Shown piece after piece: positions 47,636-60,400 of a stretch of 64,000 bases of DNA. The notes under the pieces are model-generated. The model was not told the DNA's origin and ran no database searches. It saw only the letters and a list, made by a program, of their open reading frames with translations. Origin of the DNA: Cercis canadensis (Eukaryota; Streptophyta; Magnoliopsida; Fabales; Fabaceae); NCBI GenBank assembly GCA_003255065.1, contig QAOA01006501.1:64901-128900 (forward strand), in the 5' to 3' direction. Every line of letters begins with the position of its first letter. Position 1 is the first letter of the stretch. A program made the translations under genes and the position numbers.

Positions 47636-47885
47636 CTCAATGGTTATTTACCATGAATCATTCTGGATAAGAGTCTATGATCTTCCTTTTGAATTCCAAA
47701 ATTGTAGAAACTATTGGAAATCTATTTGGGAAGTTTGTGGCTCACGATTTGGATGAAAAAGGAATATATAGGGATGCTTTTCTTTGGGTGAAAGTTGTTA
47801 GATATTGTCACAACATAACTGAAGGTCACCGCAATGTGGATGACAGACTTAAAAAAAAAAAAGATTTGTTTTTAAAGAAAACTTG
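47636..47885 (+). pseudogene. L1-type LINE ORF1 (DUF4283) remnant
   Basis: FWIRVYDLPFEFQN in one frame is followed in another by ETIGNLFGKFVAHDLDEKGI and DAFLWVKVV. This is the DUF4283 pattern of plant LINE ORF1 proteins (FWVRVxDLP, then IGxxLGxFVxxD, then LRxRVxI). It ends in A-rich sequence. The family 2 CACTA inserted just upstream of the FWIRV motif, possibly into this LINE. Confidence 0.7.
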
Positions 47886-47889
47886 AAGT

Positions 47890-50800
47890 TGTCATCAATT
47901 GTATTAATAAAATAGGAAACAATTGGAAAACCCCTTTTGAATTTTTTTTTTTAAAAAATAGTATATGAACCAGAAATGGTTTGGGAGTCTAATTGTTTGT
48001 GAGAAAGGTGTTAGGCACACCATAACACCCGTCTGATAGACGGTTACCTGAAATTAATTATGCAAATTAGTTATGGCCAACAATGTATTTATATTATCCC
48101 TAAACAATTAATTTGCATATATATAGTTAAATAAGAAAACTAATGAATGTAAAAATGTCTCAAGTTAGCCTTAGTGCTTCTCCTAACAAAAGTAGAGAGC
48201 TTTGTGAGCCAATGGGTGGCATGAGCCGTTATTATGCAATCTAAGAGAATACAAAACTAAAAATGAAATGAGGAATTTATTTCATTTGACTTGATTTGCT
48301 TCCTCTACAAGCTCCTATGTACCCTAATTAGGTATCAAAGCATTCATAGTTCATTTTTAGAGAAAACAAAACAATCAAAAATTTTAAAACAAAGAAAAAA
48401 AATTTCTTTTCAAAACTTCTTTTACATTCTTTTTTGTTCTTTTCTTTTGTTTATACAAAAGGAATAAATTAATCAAAGAACAAAGTTTTCAAAAAAAAAA
48501 TGGATCATTATAGTCTTGCATTGCTCTCAAATGAGGATCTAAACATGCATACAAATAATAAAATATCAAATGTTTTTTGAAAATGACAAAAAGCAATTAA
48601 AGCAAAAATTATGTTATGCATGCAACTAACTAACCCTAATCCTTCCACCCATTCCTCTCATAAAGTAATTCTAAGGCGGCGCTTATCCTTACCTAGGACG
48701 GATAAAGTGGGTCACCCCATATGTAGGTGGATCATCATATTCTTCTATGATAAGTATGGGGCCTATGGAGATTAATCACTCTATTACGTACCTAAATGCA
48801 ATGCATGAAATTACAAATTACAACACTTTTCTTAGTCTAATGGGGAGAGGCATTTAAATTACATAGAAATAAAAGAAAGAAAAGAATAAAAGTGTTGGTC
48901 TCTTAACTAGAATCAGCCTCTTTAGCTTACCAAAATTCTTCCATTCAAGTATCCAACATCGCCAACCATGGTATTCAAAGGTCAAAAAGATGAGATGAGT
49001 TCATAGAAATGAAACACATGCATAAACAACCTCCGTGAAATAGCATGTTATTATTCTCTAAAATAATATCACAGTCAATGAATCAATAACCCAAAAGCAG
49101 CCCCAAAGATAATGCAAATAGTGCATAAAAAAAACTTATAACAGTGTAGAAATTGGGTCAACTTTGGACAAAAACTGGGAACACATGCCAGGGGATTGTG
49201 ACCATGAAATTTTTATACAAAAAAGGCCTACGTCTAATGGTTCTATCAGAACAAAAATCACTCAAGTCGGAGCTCTATAACTCAACTTAGAAGCAAAAGA
49301 CTAAGGGCTGCCAAAGAAAACTGACAGACCCGACAGTACAGGAAGACATCAAACTTTAAATACAAATTAGGAACAAGAGAAAGGAGATTTTTCTTTGAAA
49401 ATTTTACACAAGAGAGACACACATCTTGCGGTCCTAACGGGACAAGGATCACTTAAATCGGAGCTCTGCAGCTCCGACTAGAAAAACAAAGACTAAGTCC
49501 TGACTTACAGACCTGAGAATTAACATACAAGTGTTTTCTTTTTATGCTTTAAAGCAATATCTTAAAATGGCCAAATGAACTGAGAGGTATATGATAGTAA
49601 GGGGCCTTCAAAAAAAAATTGCCCAAATTCCTCCTCCAAGAAGCACAAACTAAATTTCCTCAATACATAATGTCAATACCAACAATAAAATCAAGAAGTA
49701 TGATTTTCAAGGCTAACCCAAGAAGTTTAAACAGGGCTAATCAAAGAGAAATGACACTTCAAAGAAAAAATAGCCATCATTTTGAGATCAAAACAATGAT
49801 AAAAATAAACTTAAACATCTGCCATTTTAAGGTCAAAACAGCAACATAATTAAATAAATCCAAAAAATACAGAAATAAATAATAAACATAATATATAGAT
49901 AAAGGAAACAACAAAATAAAGCAAGAAAAAAANNNNNNNNNNNNNNNNNNNNNNNNNNNNNNNNNNNNNNNNNNNNNNNNNNNNNNNNNNNNNNNNNNNN
50001 NNNNNNNNNNNNNNNNNNNNNNNNNNNNNNNNNNNNNNNNNNNNNNNNNNNNNNNNNNNNNNNNNNNNNNNNNNNNNNNNNNNNNNNNNNNNNNNNNNNN
50101 NNNNNNNNNNNNNNNNNNAAAAAAAAAACAGAAACTAATAGGAGCAAAAACTAAATGGCCAAGAAAATAAAATAAATAAATAAAATCTGAAAAATAAAAA
50201 TATAAGTAAATGACAATGAAATCTTTAATAAAGTGAAGGCTTAAAAACCTAAATGATAATATAAAAAGAGGGAAAATAAAAAATACATGAAGGAAACAAA
50301 ATAAAAAAAATGCATATATAAAAAGCCTAAAAGAGAGAACCCAAATAGAAAGGAAACCAGAAAAAGATAAATAAAATAAATAAACAAACAAAAAATGAAA
50401 AAAATATAAGAAAATAACAATATATGAAGATGACTATAGCATACATATTGATAAATAAAGAAACAAAGCATAAATGGAAGAAAAAAAATAAAAATAAATA
50501 AAAAAATAACAAAAATAATTAAATAGATTAAATAAAAATAGAATAAGAAAATAGAAGGGGAAATGGACATAACCATGGTGAAAATGGACAATAAATAAAT
50601 ATAATGAACAAAAAAAAATTAAATATATAACTACAAGGAAAGAAACAAAACAAAAAAAGCTACACCAAAAATATAAAAAAGCAACAAAATTGGAATAATA
50701 TCTCCTACCCTTTTTATTTTGAGCACAATAGCTTCAAACTAATGGGTCATTGGAGAGGGAGAATAGATAAGAACTTTGAGAAATCTAAATGGAATGTGAA

Positions 50801-51230
50801 AGAAAATGAAAAAAAAAAATGTCTTAATATAAAGCAAGAAATAGAGGGATAGGAGAAGAGCATACCTACCGAGGAAAAATTTGGAATCAAACCACTTTTT
50901 TCTCTCTTAGTCTCTCTGTATCTTCTTCCTCTCTATTTCGGAACTTTCTTTCTTTCTTCTTTGGATATTACAATTTAGAAACTAAATTACGCATCTATCA
51001 CACTTTCTAACTTAATTACGTAAATATTACAGTTTTTAAAAAATTAAAAATTTTAAAAAAATAAATTTAGATATATGGGGACCATCGGACGCGCCAATTG
51101 TCATGCGGCGTGTCCCGACCAAACATGCCACGTGGCAAATGTTAGTAATTTTTTTGAGTATATTATTGTAATTATTAACATGTTATAATATTTTTAGTAA
51201 TAATTAGAACAGATTGATATAGTAGTGCAC
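47890..51230. other. repeat-derived DNA around an assembly gap, no gene seen
   Basis: Contains phrases typical of old LTR-element DNA (AAGGTGTTAGGCACACC near 48005, CATGCGGCGTGTCCCGACC near 51102). It also has a diverged local repeat: TCACTCAAGTCGGAGCTCTA near 49258 and TCACTTAAATCGGAGCTCTG near 49450. From 50119 to about 50700 the plus strand is extremely A-rich. No coding domain found. Confidence 0.45.
49933..50118. other. assembly gap (186 N)
   Basis: Run of 186 undetermined bases bordered by poly-A on both sides. Confidence 1.
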
Positions 51231-51239
51231 CCTCAAAGC

Positions 51240-53470
51240 CATGGAAGAATACGTAGATCTAACAATCAAGTTATGGAATACATTAGAATGACATGTTTTG
51301 TTGGGATTGCAGAAATGGAACTTCCTCAAATAGATGTCCAATTAATGTCTACATTGATTGAACGGTAGAGGCCAGAGACACACATTTCACATTCTTGGCG
51401 GTGAGTGCACTATCACCCTCCATGATGTGGAGATGTTGCTTAGTCTACATGTTGACGGGAATGCAGTAATAGAGTATACTAGTTACTCCTGGAATGAGTT
51501 TTGTGGAGAACTGTTAGGCGTAGTTCCACCTGATTAGGCTTTAGCTAGAGGGAGGCTAAGATTGAGCTAGTTTTCCCAGATATTTGGTTAATGCCCAAAT
51601 AATACTACAGATGACTTGGTGCAGTAATATGTCATAGCACATATACTTCATCTAATTGGCATGTAGTTTATGTCTAATAGGACTGGGAATTATGTTCATG
51701 TTATATATTTGAAGTTACTTAAGAATTAGGATGAAGCTGGGAGAATTAGCTAGGGATTTGTAATTCTTGCATATCTTTATAAGAGTTTTTGCATGGCTTC
51801 TCTTTAGCAAGCTGATAACTTCACAGGTTGTTATGGCTTGCTTCAGTGTTAGGCTTGGGAGACGTTTTCTTTTATAACTCCAAAGCGATTGGATCGTGAT
51901 CTAACTAGGCCATTTGCGATTAGGTCAGTATATGAACTTTAAGTTTGTTTATAATTAAGCGACATTATATTATGATGGTATAAGTAGGTACAAGTAAATT
52001 TAACAACATCAGCATTAAGAGTAGTCAACTATTGCATGAAAATAATATCTCATAAATAATTTCGTCAAATTTCAGAAATATGGAGTTACAATGACATAAT
52101 TTTTATAGTGTAATGGATGTAATTAGTTGTACATAAATCTAAAAATAAATGTGAAATAATTAAGCTACATTGCATGAAGGTTGTTAATTTTAGAAATATG
52201 ATTAATATATATCCAATGTGGATAATATATAGTGTGTTTTTGGAACTTTTTGGGTAGAGATCTCTTTTAGATTAGACGAGTATTGCTTGTGGCTTCAACT
52301 AAAGGGGGTATCGACAAGCTTTGATCTACTTGGAATTGATGATGTAAGAATATTTATTAGTAATAAATAGTTTATGTTATTTATTAGTTGAATTTGTTGT
52401 ACGAAATATTAATCATGTTATTGATGTTTGATGTGAACAAATTGTGTGGCAGCCATATAGCAGAGCATTGATGTGAACAGATTGTGTGGCAGACTATTGT
52501 GCCAGGGGACATGCGATTTGGGTTGCTAAGGTGCTCTTGATATGTTATCACATTGTTGAGCACCATAATCTGGATCGGGTTATGCATCAATTTGGGAGTA
52601 GGCAACACATTCTAAGAAAAATCATTCTGTATAATATCAAGTTAAATAATGTAAATATGAGAGGCAAACATGCTACCTTGTAGCATCATTTTGAGCATAA
52701 TTTGCAGTGGAATGAATGACGTTCATTGCTTGTTAACTTGGATGAGCCTTTCGGTGTAGATCCAGATTATATGTCATGGTATCTACGGATAACGTGCCAA
52801 CGGATGAGTTCTGAAAATGCAATTATTACCAGACATGTCAGTGTATTACAATAATGTTGTTTGTATTTTATATTTTATTTATTTTAAATTACTATTTTGT
52901 GAACAAGTAGTGATTGTTAACGAACAAAATTGCAAGCTAGCGTCACCCAATAGCAAGCACATCCTTATCAGTCCCCACCTTAGCAGGGTTGGGATCCTCA
53001 GTCTAGTTGGGATCCTCAGTCTAGTTGGGTTCCTCAGTAGGGTTGGGGACCTCAACAGGCCCCTCCTCATTAGGGTTAGGGACCTCAGTAGGCCCCTCTA
53101 TAGCAAGCTCCTCCTCATCACGGTTGTGGACCTCAGCCAGGATGGCCTTATCAGCCTACTCAACCTTCAAACAAGCAATATCAAGCATTTGTGATGAGCT
53201 TAAATGGGGTCTTTCTGCAAACCTTCAAACAAGCAATATCAAGCATTTGTGATGAGCTTAAATGGGGTCTTTCTGCAGTTTAGGGTGTTCCCACCAATGA
53301 TGCAACTCCATCCCATGCAACCACATGAGCAGCCACAAAGGGCTCCTGCTCTAACTACTTCATCTGATGCTACATTAGTGCATTATGACTTACAAGCTAT
53401 GTCATCAAGATGGCAGTCTGCCTCATGATTTAGCTCATCCCGACATCATTCGAGTTTGAGAGCCAAGAGC
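51240..53470 (+). pseudogene. plant mobile domain (PMD, MAIN-like) pseudogene
   Basis: Fragments of the aminotransferase-like plant mobile domain can be read. They include a piece near 51310-51400 (AEMELPQIDVQLMSTLIERW, then RPETHISHSW). Another at 52480-52680 reads ADYCARGHAIWVAKVLLICY, then HIVEHHNLDRVMHQFGS and NNVNMRGKHATL. After that comes a Pro/Gln-rich tail with GWDPQ/GWGPQ units (52970-53110). PMD proteins occur both as host silencing factors (MAIN/MAIL) and inside transposons; this one sits in repeats and is heavily decayed. The tail holds an exact 57-bp tandem duplication (53163-53219, 53220-53276). Confidence 0.75.
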
Positions 53471-54864
53471 TCTACACATTCTAGTCAATAATAAAAAATT
53501 GAAAAACATAATTACAAAAATGAAAAACTAATCATATGAGTTACCCTCAGCAGGGTGGACTTCAATGACCTCGTTATCCGAGGCCAAGTCAAATTCCTCT
53601 CCGGATTCGTCCACCCGGAGATCAATGATAACACATTATTTTATACTATTTGTTTCTCTTATACTTAGTCTTTTAGTGTGTGTTTCTAGTGATTTTTATG
53701 GCTTTTAGACATGTTTTGTAGATTTGGACTTGTTGGTGCTTGTAGATTTTAATTGCTTAACTGTTAAATTCTGGCACTGCTTACGTTTTTCACCATATAA
53801 TTTGCTATAGATGTCCAATTGATGTGATTCCAGTTTCGTTGGAAAGATGACAGAAAATTCCACATTTCATATGAAGAGCCCAGAAGCTGATTCTCGCGTC
53901 TAGACAACTGAAATTCGCGTGCAAGCAGTCCAAATTTTCTGCTCTGCCCAGCACTTCGCCCAGCATTGACTGATTCCTTTCCTTAGGGCTGCCTATTGGA
54001 CTAGAGCATGTTTATTTGGGCCAACATCTGTTTTTGGGCCAGCACACATGACACTAGGGCTTGATCATGTTTTTACCATTAATAATTTAGGAAACTAGGT
54101 TTATTTTGTAATTAGGAAACCATTAGGAAACCTAGAGGAGGCAGCNAGACATGTCAGTGTATTACAGTAATGTTGTTTGTATTTTATATTTTATTTATTT
54201 TAAATTACTATTTTGTGAACAAGTAGTGATTGTTAACGAACAAAATTGCAAGCTAGCGTCACCCAACAGCAAGCACATCCTTATCAGTCCCCACCTCAGA
54301 AGGGTTGGGATCCTCAGTCTAGTTGGGTTCCTCAGTAGGGTTGGGGACCTCAACAGGCCCCTCCTCATTAGGGTTGGGGACCTCAATAGGCCCCTCTATA
54401 GCAACCTCCTCCTCATCACGGTTGTGGACCTCAGCCGGGATGGCCTTATCAGCCTACTCAACTTTCGAACAAGCAAAATCAAGCATTTGTGATGAGCTTA
54501 AATGGGGTCTTTCTCCAGTTTGGGGTGTTCTCACCAATGATGCAACTCCATCCCATGCAACCACATGAGCAGCCACAAAGGGCTCCTGCTCTAACTACTT
54601 CATCTGATGCTACATTAGTACATTATGACTTACAAGCTATGTCATCACGACGGCAGTCTGCCTCACGATTTGGCTCATCCCGACGTCATTCGAGTTTGAG
54701 AGCCAAGAGCTCTACACATTCTAGTCAATAATAAAAAATTGAAAAACATAATTACAAAAATAAAAAACTAATCATATGAGCTACCCTCAGCAGTGTGGAC
54801 TTCAATGACCTCGTTATCCGAGGCCAAGTCAAATTCCTCTCCGGATTCGTCCACCCGGAGATCA
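52831..54864. repeat. direct duplication across an N (54146), one copy extended by an LTR
   Basis: 52831-53624 and 54147-54864 match closely, but the first has the extra 57-bp unit and then runs into LTR-like DNA from 53626 to the N. The pair looks like two haplotypes, one with a retroelement insertion, placed end to end. Confidence 0.8.
53626..54145 (+). mobile_element. truncated LTR, present in only one copy of the duplicated block
   Basis: Begins TGATAACACATT right where the two duplicated copies diverge, and contains TTTGGGCCAACATCTG and GGGCTTGATCATG. It is cut off by the single N. Probably a gypsy-type LTR; only its 5' 520 bp is in the window. Broken, fossil or polymorphic insertion. 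Confidence 0.6.
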
Positions 54865-56980
54865 GCATCATCCTCGTCTTCATCCTCGTTTCCCGCCTCA
54901 ACCAGCTGTCCATTCCGGATTTTCTTGTAGTAATCAAAACCCTCCAATTTCAAATTGGGGAATTGTAACCTCGTCTGCTCTATGGCCAGGTTAAAACTTT
55001 TTTCATAAGCAGGACGTAGTTCTCCCTTATCTTCTTCTTAACTCAGGCTTTCAGTCTAGCTTTGGACTGACAAACTCGGTTTAGACGACGATCCCTTTGG
55101 TACTAGATCTCCCTTTCTCTTATCTCTGGAGCGAGCCAAGTCAAGGGTCACCTGCATCTGCTCCGTATCAGCCATATGTTGAACCTTCAGCTCCTCGTTA
55201 TGAGTCCAGACTTGGATGATCTCAGCCTCGACCTTCTTTAGGGCATTCATAGCAGACTCCGCCGATGGCTGAGAGCACTCCTCATCTTCCTATAGCTTTC
55301 TCATGGCATCATCTACCTTGGACGCCCTATTCTGCAGCTCCCAAGTTACAACCAGGTTTTGTGCCATGTTTGACACCAAATATCGGTGTAGCAGCACATC
55401 AGACGCCTTGGCAACTTGGTCCTTATCTACAGGGTTGATCACTGCATCCAACCTCTCATTAAAGGGAAACTGAGCATTCCAAAAAGAAAGATTGAAATGA
55501 TTACGGTCTCCTTCGGCAACAGCAGCAGAAAAGATTTCAAAATGCCTAACCTCCGAGTTAGGGTTATTGCCGAGTTTGTTGGAGGTAGGAGCCAGCTTCG
55601 AAAGGTCAATTTTCGCAGAGTTTTTCTGCTTCTTTGCTCTCTTATCCTTTCCCCGAGGATTAGTAGGAAGCTCAACAGGAGCATCGGCATGAGTTTCCAC
55701 CCGACGCTTCTCGGCAAGGACCGCCCTAACAGGTTCAGCGATGGTTATCTCGTGCTCCTTGCTTTTCTTCTTAGCCGAGATCTTCACGAATTTGGACATG
55801 CAAACCATATCAACTTTGCTAATTTTTTCCTCTGCAAGATAAATCAAGATTGGTTAATGGTCTTAACAAAGTCTCAAGTACAAAAGCAATAAATACGACC
55901 AATCAAATCCTTGGCTCTCAGCTTGACCAACTTGGATTTCTCGTAAGTCAACTCGGAAATAATCCCTATGATCCAGCGATCTTCCTTGTCGTACTCACCC
56001 AAAGCCCGAGTCCAAATTCTGTTAATGTATTGGTTCCATCTTAAAGGAAACTGAGGTCTTTCATCCTTGTGCAAGAAAAAAGCATTGTCCGACCTGGATA
56101 TCCCATCTTAGGTCAGCACTGTCATTCGGAGAAATTGATATTTCCATCCTTTCGCCAATTCCTCGATGAGTTTCATCAAGCACAATCGAGGACAACTAGC
56201 AATGTACATAAACTCCTACTTAGACTCCTTAGCATATAAAAAAATGAAAAAATACATCTACTTGGGCATCTACGGACAATAAATTACACATTACTTGGAA
56301 AGCCCAGAGAAAGCCCCACCTATTAGTATGGAATTGTGTAGAGGCCATGTTCACTACACAAAAGAACTCCATCTCGAACTTAGTGAAAGGAAGCTCGACC
56401 CCCACTTTCTCTATAATGCTATGCTAAAAGTAAAAAAGTTGTTATTCGGACAGTCCTCACAAACAAGGGAATTCTGAGAACAAGCTTCTAAGCCAAAGTC
56501 ATGGTAATCCCAATTAATGTTACTGTAGTTCTCTTTCATTTGCCTAATATAACCGGGTTGGATTGACATACTAATCGACCTAATACCTCAGTGAACAAAA
56601 AGGGGAACATAAACACTCGTTGAAGGGACTTCCTCACAAGACTCACTCAAACACTCGTTGAAGTGACCCGATCTAAGATTAACTCAAGTACATGCGAGAG
56701 AAGGGTCTATAAAGACTTTACCTGATAGCAATTGACTGAGCAGGAAATTTTGAACAAAGCAAACAGTTCGCTAAAAATTCTCACCGACCAAATCACCAAT
56801 CTCTGAAGATTTCGTAAAATAGTAGAATGAAATCCAAGAACTCCCTATATATAGAGGCAATCATGGCTGATCTAACAACTCGACTTAATTGCATCCAACA
56901 GATAGCGAGCAATTGCCTCTTAGCTCGAGAAGTCCAAATGTCATGTCCATAGTAGCCTTTTTGCCTTGAGAAATGCAAAC
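54753..56980 (-). mobile_element. LTR-retroelement accessory ORF region, antisense to the adjacent LTR
   Basis: Minus-strand frames include a Lys-rich segment (ISAKKKSKEHE), a coiled-coil stretch near 55250-55060, an acidic tail (GNEDEDEDDAD) near 54870 and, farther upstream, PLRWNQYINRIWTRALGEYD. This order resembles the gypsy-type transposon-domain proteins (PF04195-like) annotated in many plant genomes. It is a broken fossil; several frames are involved. It lies immediately upstream of a plus-oriented polypurine tract and LTR at 57122-57466, so within that element it would be an antisense ORF. Confidence 0.5.
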
Positions 56981-57121
56981 CGCAACGGTCATCGTGGCAA
57001 CCGTCCTAGTAACCACTCACGCTATGCCACATGGCTCTATGCTAAGTAATGAACATTCATCATAAAGCAGTCATTTTTAACCCGTCTTATAGCTCGAAGA
57101 TCGATCATAGCAAACTCTGAA

Positions 57122-57466
57122 CTTCAGGGGAGGAGTGTAAATACCTTATCTTGAGCCCAAATTCAAAGGCCCATTACACCAAAGGCCCAAACCAAACCTA
57201 CCATTAGCATATCATCATCATTTCTCTCAACACCCCTATAAATAACCCCTCTGTTACAGGTACGAGACTTTTGACTCATCTCTCATTAATGACACCTTTT
57301 TAGCTAGGACTAACCTAACTTAATCTTTGGAACCCGTAAATAAGAGTCCGGCCCCTTTTTACTTGTGCAGTTTAGTTAGATCTCATCCGACCTCTAAGAT
57401 TCACCCAACCTCGAGTTCAACTCAAGCATCGTCACTTACTCTTAGGAAGTTTGTATCTAGCGGCAA
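57122..57466 (+). mobile_element. polypurine tract and 3' LTR, plus orientation
   Basis: CTTCAGGGGAGGAG at 57122-57135 looks like a polypurine tract, directly followed by TGTAAATACC, an LTR-type start at 57136. Inside are CTATAAATAA (about 57236), a TATA-like promoter, and an end near TATCTAGCGGCA. The right edge is approximate. Fossil. Confidence 0.6.
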
Positions 57467-57479
57467 GTGTTTTAGGATT

Positions 57480-60400
57480 AGATTAATGAGCTTCTTGCCA
57501 TAGAGAAGATGATACGGAAGCAATGCTCCGAAGTTCACTAGTTGCAAGAAGGAGATAGAAATACAAATTTTTTTTCATAATAGAGCTACTTCAAGGAAAA
57601 GAATAATATTGTTAAAAAGCTTCAAAATGAGGATGGGGTGTGGAAGGCATATGTGTTGGAGAGAGCTGACATTGTGATAAGGATTCACTTGAAGAATCAA
57701 GCCAAACCCAATCCAAATTAGCCAAGGATCCCAAGTAAGGTCAAATAACAGAAAATCAAGAAAAGATGAATGGAATTAGGTGAAGACCTTCGATTAACAA
57801 ATTAGGCAACCTAGTTTCAACAAAGCTTAACTAACCCTCCATAATTCGTATAATCAACAATCAACTTGTTCAAGGTGAAGAAATGAATAAACCGCCACAC
57901 TTTAGATTAGGAGAAAGAGGATGGTGATAAGGTTTAGATACACCATGCTAGGAATCCACCTAGATGGCTTGAGCTCTCCATGGAGAGAAGAAGAGAGAAA
58001 CTCTCAATTCTATTATCAAATTCTTAATTGGTTGAATGTTGAGGACAAAGGCCTCAGCTCCTTAAATAGCAAAAGGAATGCTCAGCAAAGTTTATTACAA
58101 ATGACCCCAAAAGAGCTTTAAAAACGCGTAGGATCTTAAAACATGACACAGCCAAGTAACACGGCTGTGTTTCCCTTTCCTTAGCCTGTGTTCTTAGTCC
58201 AATATGTCTCGGGTGACTTGACACGGCCTCTAACACGCCCGTGTTCTGCTTTTCAACATGCCCGTGTTCCATGACACGGCCTTGAACACGCCCGTGTTCT
58301 TGCCTTATGCTGGGCGCTGGTGGGGCGTCGCGACGCTGGGTCTCGGGGGTAATGACACCCAGAGGCTACTTCAATATGGGGGCTGCCTTGATCCTCATCG
58401 TGATGCCCTCCAAAGCCATGTCTTCCTTCTTAGTCTCAACTATGCTTGGAACTTCAATGTGGAGGCTTCCTTGATCCCCATCATTCCCTCCCTCTTTAAA
58501 AGGATTTGACCTCAAATCTGAAGTTCCTACATCAAGAAAAGGAGACAAGTTAGCCACAATAGTATTTAAGATTTTTAGAGAAACATCTCCCTTTGGCCTG
58601 GTGAATGTTAAAAGCTCATCACAAAAATTGACAAGATCATAGATCAAAATATAGAGCAGCACACTAATAAGACAAGGAAGCAAATTTTTGTCAATGAGCA
58701 TGTAGAACACAATATTGCATTCTCGGCCCTTTCTAATGTTAAATTTCCTTTTCCATTTTCCCGGTTCTATAGCATGTCATTTTGTCCACCTTAAAATAAT
58801 TACCACACTATCCAACTGTTCAAAATAATCACATGCATGACTACTAGAATCTAAAGTAGTAGGATAACATGGAAAATGAAGACAATGACATGGGTTCAAT
58901 GAGAATAGCATACACAAAGTAGGCTTCACAACTTGATAGCTATGACAATCAAATTTGCCCCTTTGTAAAAACTCACACATTGAACATTGCTTTCTCACCA
59001 AACAACTCAGAAGCTTGCCATCACAAATATTCAAAATATGGTTCAGAATAGACAAGTTAACTACACCATATGTATTAGATACCCAACCCTTGAAACCAAT
59101 AGTCAGTCCAAGTGCAAATCCACAAGCAATACTTAATCTAGTCACATTCCAAACCAATCATCCAGGTTCAATGGCAAACCATTGTTCAATCCTCAAAGAA
59201 ACTAGCACTCTAAGCAACAAACTTAGGTGTTCTTGTAAGCACTTGCTAGCACACAAGATGGAATCCATATAAGAGCAATGAATATTGCAATGTAATGTCA
59301 ATCTCATGCCAAAGAGCTAAACCAAAGTCTCAAAATAAATTGGACAATTGGAAGCCATCAAAACATCATATGCAATTCCTAAACATTTAATCTTCATGCT
59401 AACAAAATGGGATATATGCTTCAATAAGGAATGAAATGAAACATTAACAACTACAAGCTCATCGAATGCACATTTCTCATACACATGGAATATCTTATCA
59501 AAAGTAAGATTATATGCGTATATTCCAATGTTTGAGTAAGCTTTCAAGAATTTAAAAGTTAAAGACAGAATAGGTGCATACCTTGGTAGCAAGAATTTAA
59601 CAACTAGAAAGTGCTCACCTCGCGGGTATCTCACCTCTTGAAAATTTGACTTACTCAAGTGCTGCAAAAGACTCAAAACAACTCTAGAGAAAAACAAGTT
59701 AAACTCAACAAAATCTAGAATACTCACTAACAAAAGTAACCCTCTAGCATAAATAAACCTAACTACCTTAGCAAATCTACCAAAACTAATTAAAACAAGT
59801 GACTCACCTTGCAAATGACTAGTANAGATTAATGAGCTTCTTGCCATAGAGAAGATGATACGGAAGCAATGCTCCGAAGTTCACTAGTTGCAAGAAGGAG
59901 ATAGAAATACAAATTTTTTTTCATAATAGAGCTACTTCAAGGAAAAGAATAATATTGTTAAAAAGCTTCAAAATGAGGATGGGGTGTGGAAGGCATATGT
60001 GTTGGAGAGAGCTGACATTGTGATAAGGATTCACTTGAAGAATCAAGCCAAACCCAATCCAAATTAGCCAAGGATCCCAAGTAAGGTCAAATAACAGAAA
60101 ATCAAGAAAAGATGAATGGAATTAGGTGAAGACCTTTGATTAACAAATTAGGCAACCTAGTTTCAGCAAAGCTTAACTAACCCTCCATAATTCGTATAAT
60201 CAACAATCAACTTGTTCAAGGTGAAGAAATGAATAAACCGCCACACTTTAGATTAGGAGAAAGAGGATAGTGATAAGGTTTAGATACACCATGCTAGGAA
60301 TCCACCTAGATGGCTTGAGCTCTCCATGGAGAGAAGAAGAGAGAAACTCTTAATTCTATTATCAAATTCTTAATTGGTTGAATGCTGAGGACAAAGGCCT

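Noticed and set aside
49777-50591. Long minus-strand frames across the gap
   Set aside because: They exist only because N bases do not make stops and because the plus strand is A-rich, giving Phe/Leu/Tyr-rich low-complexity translations.
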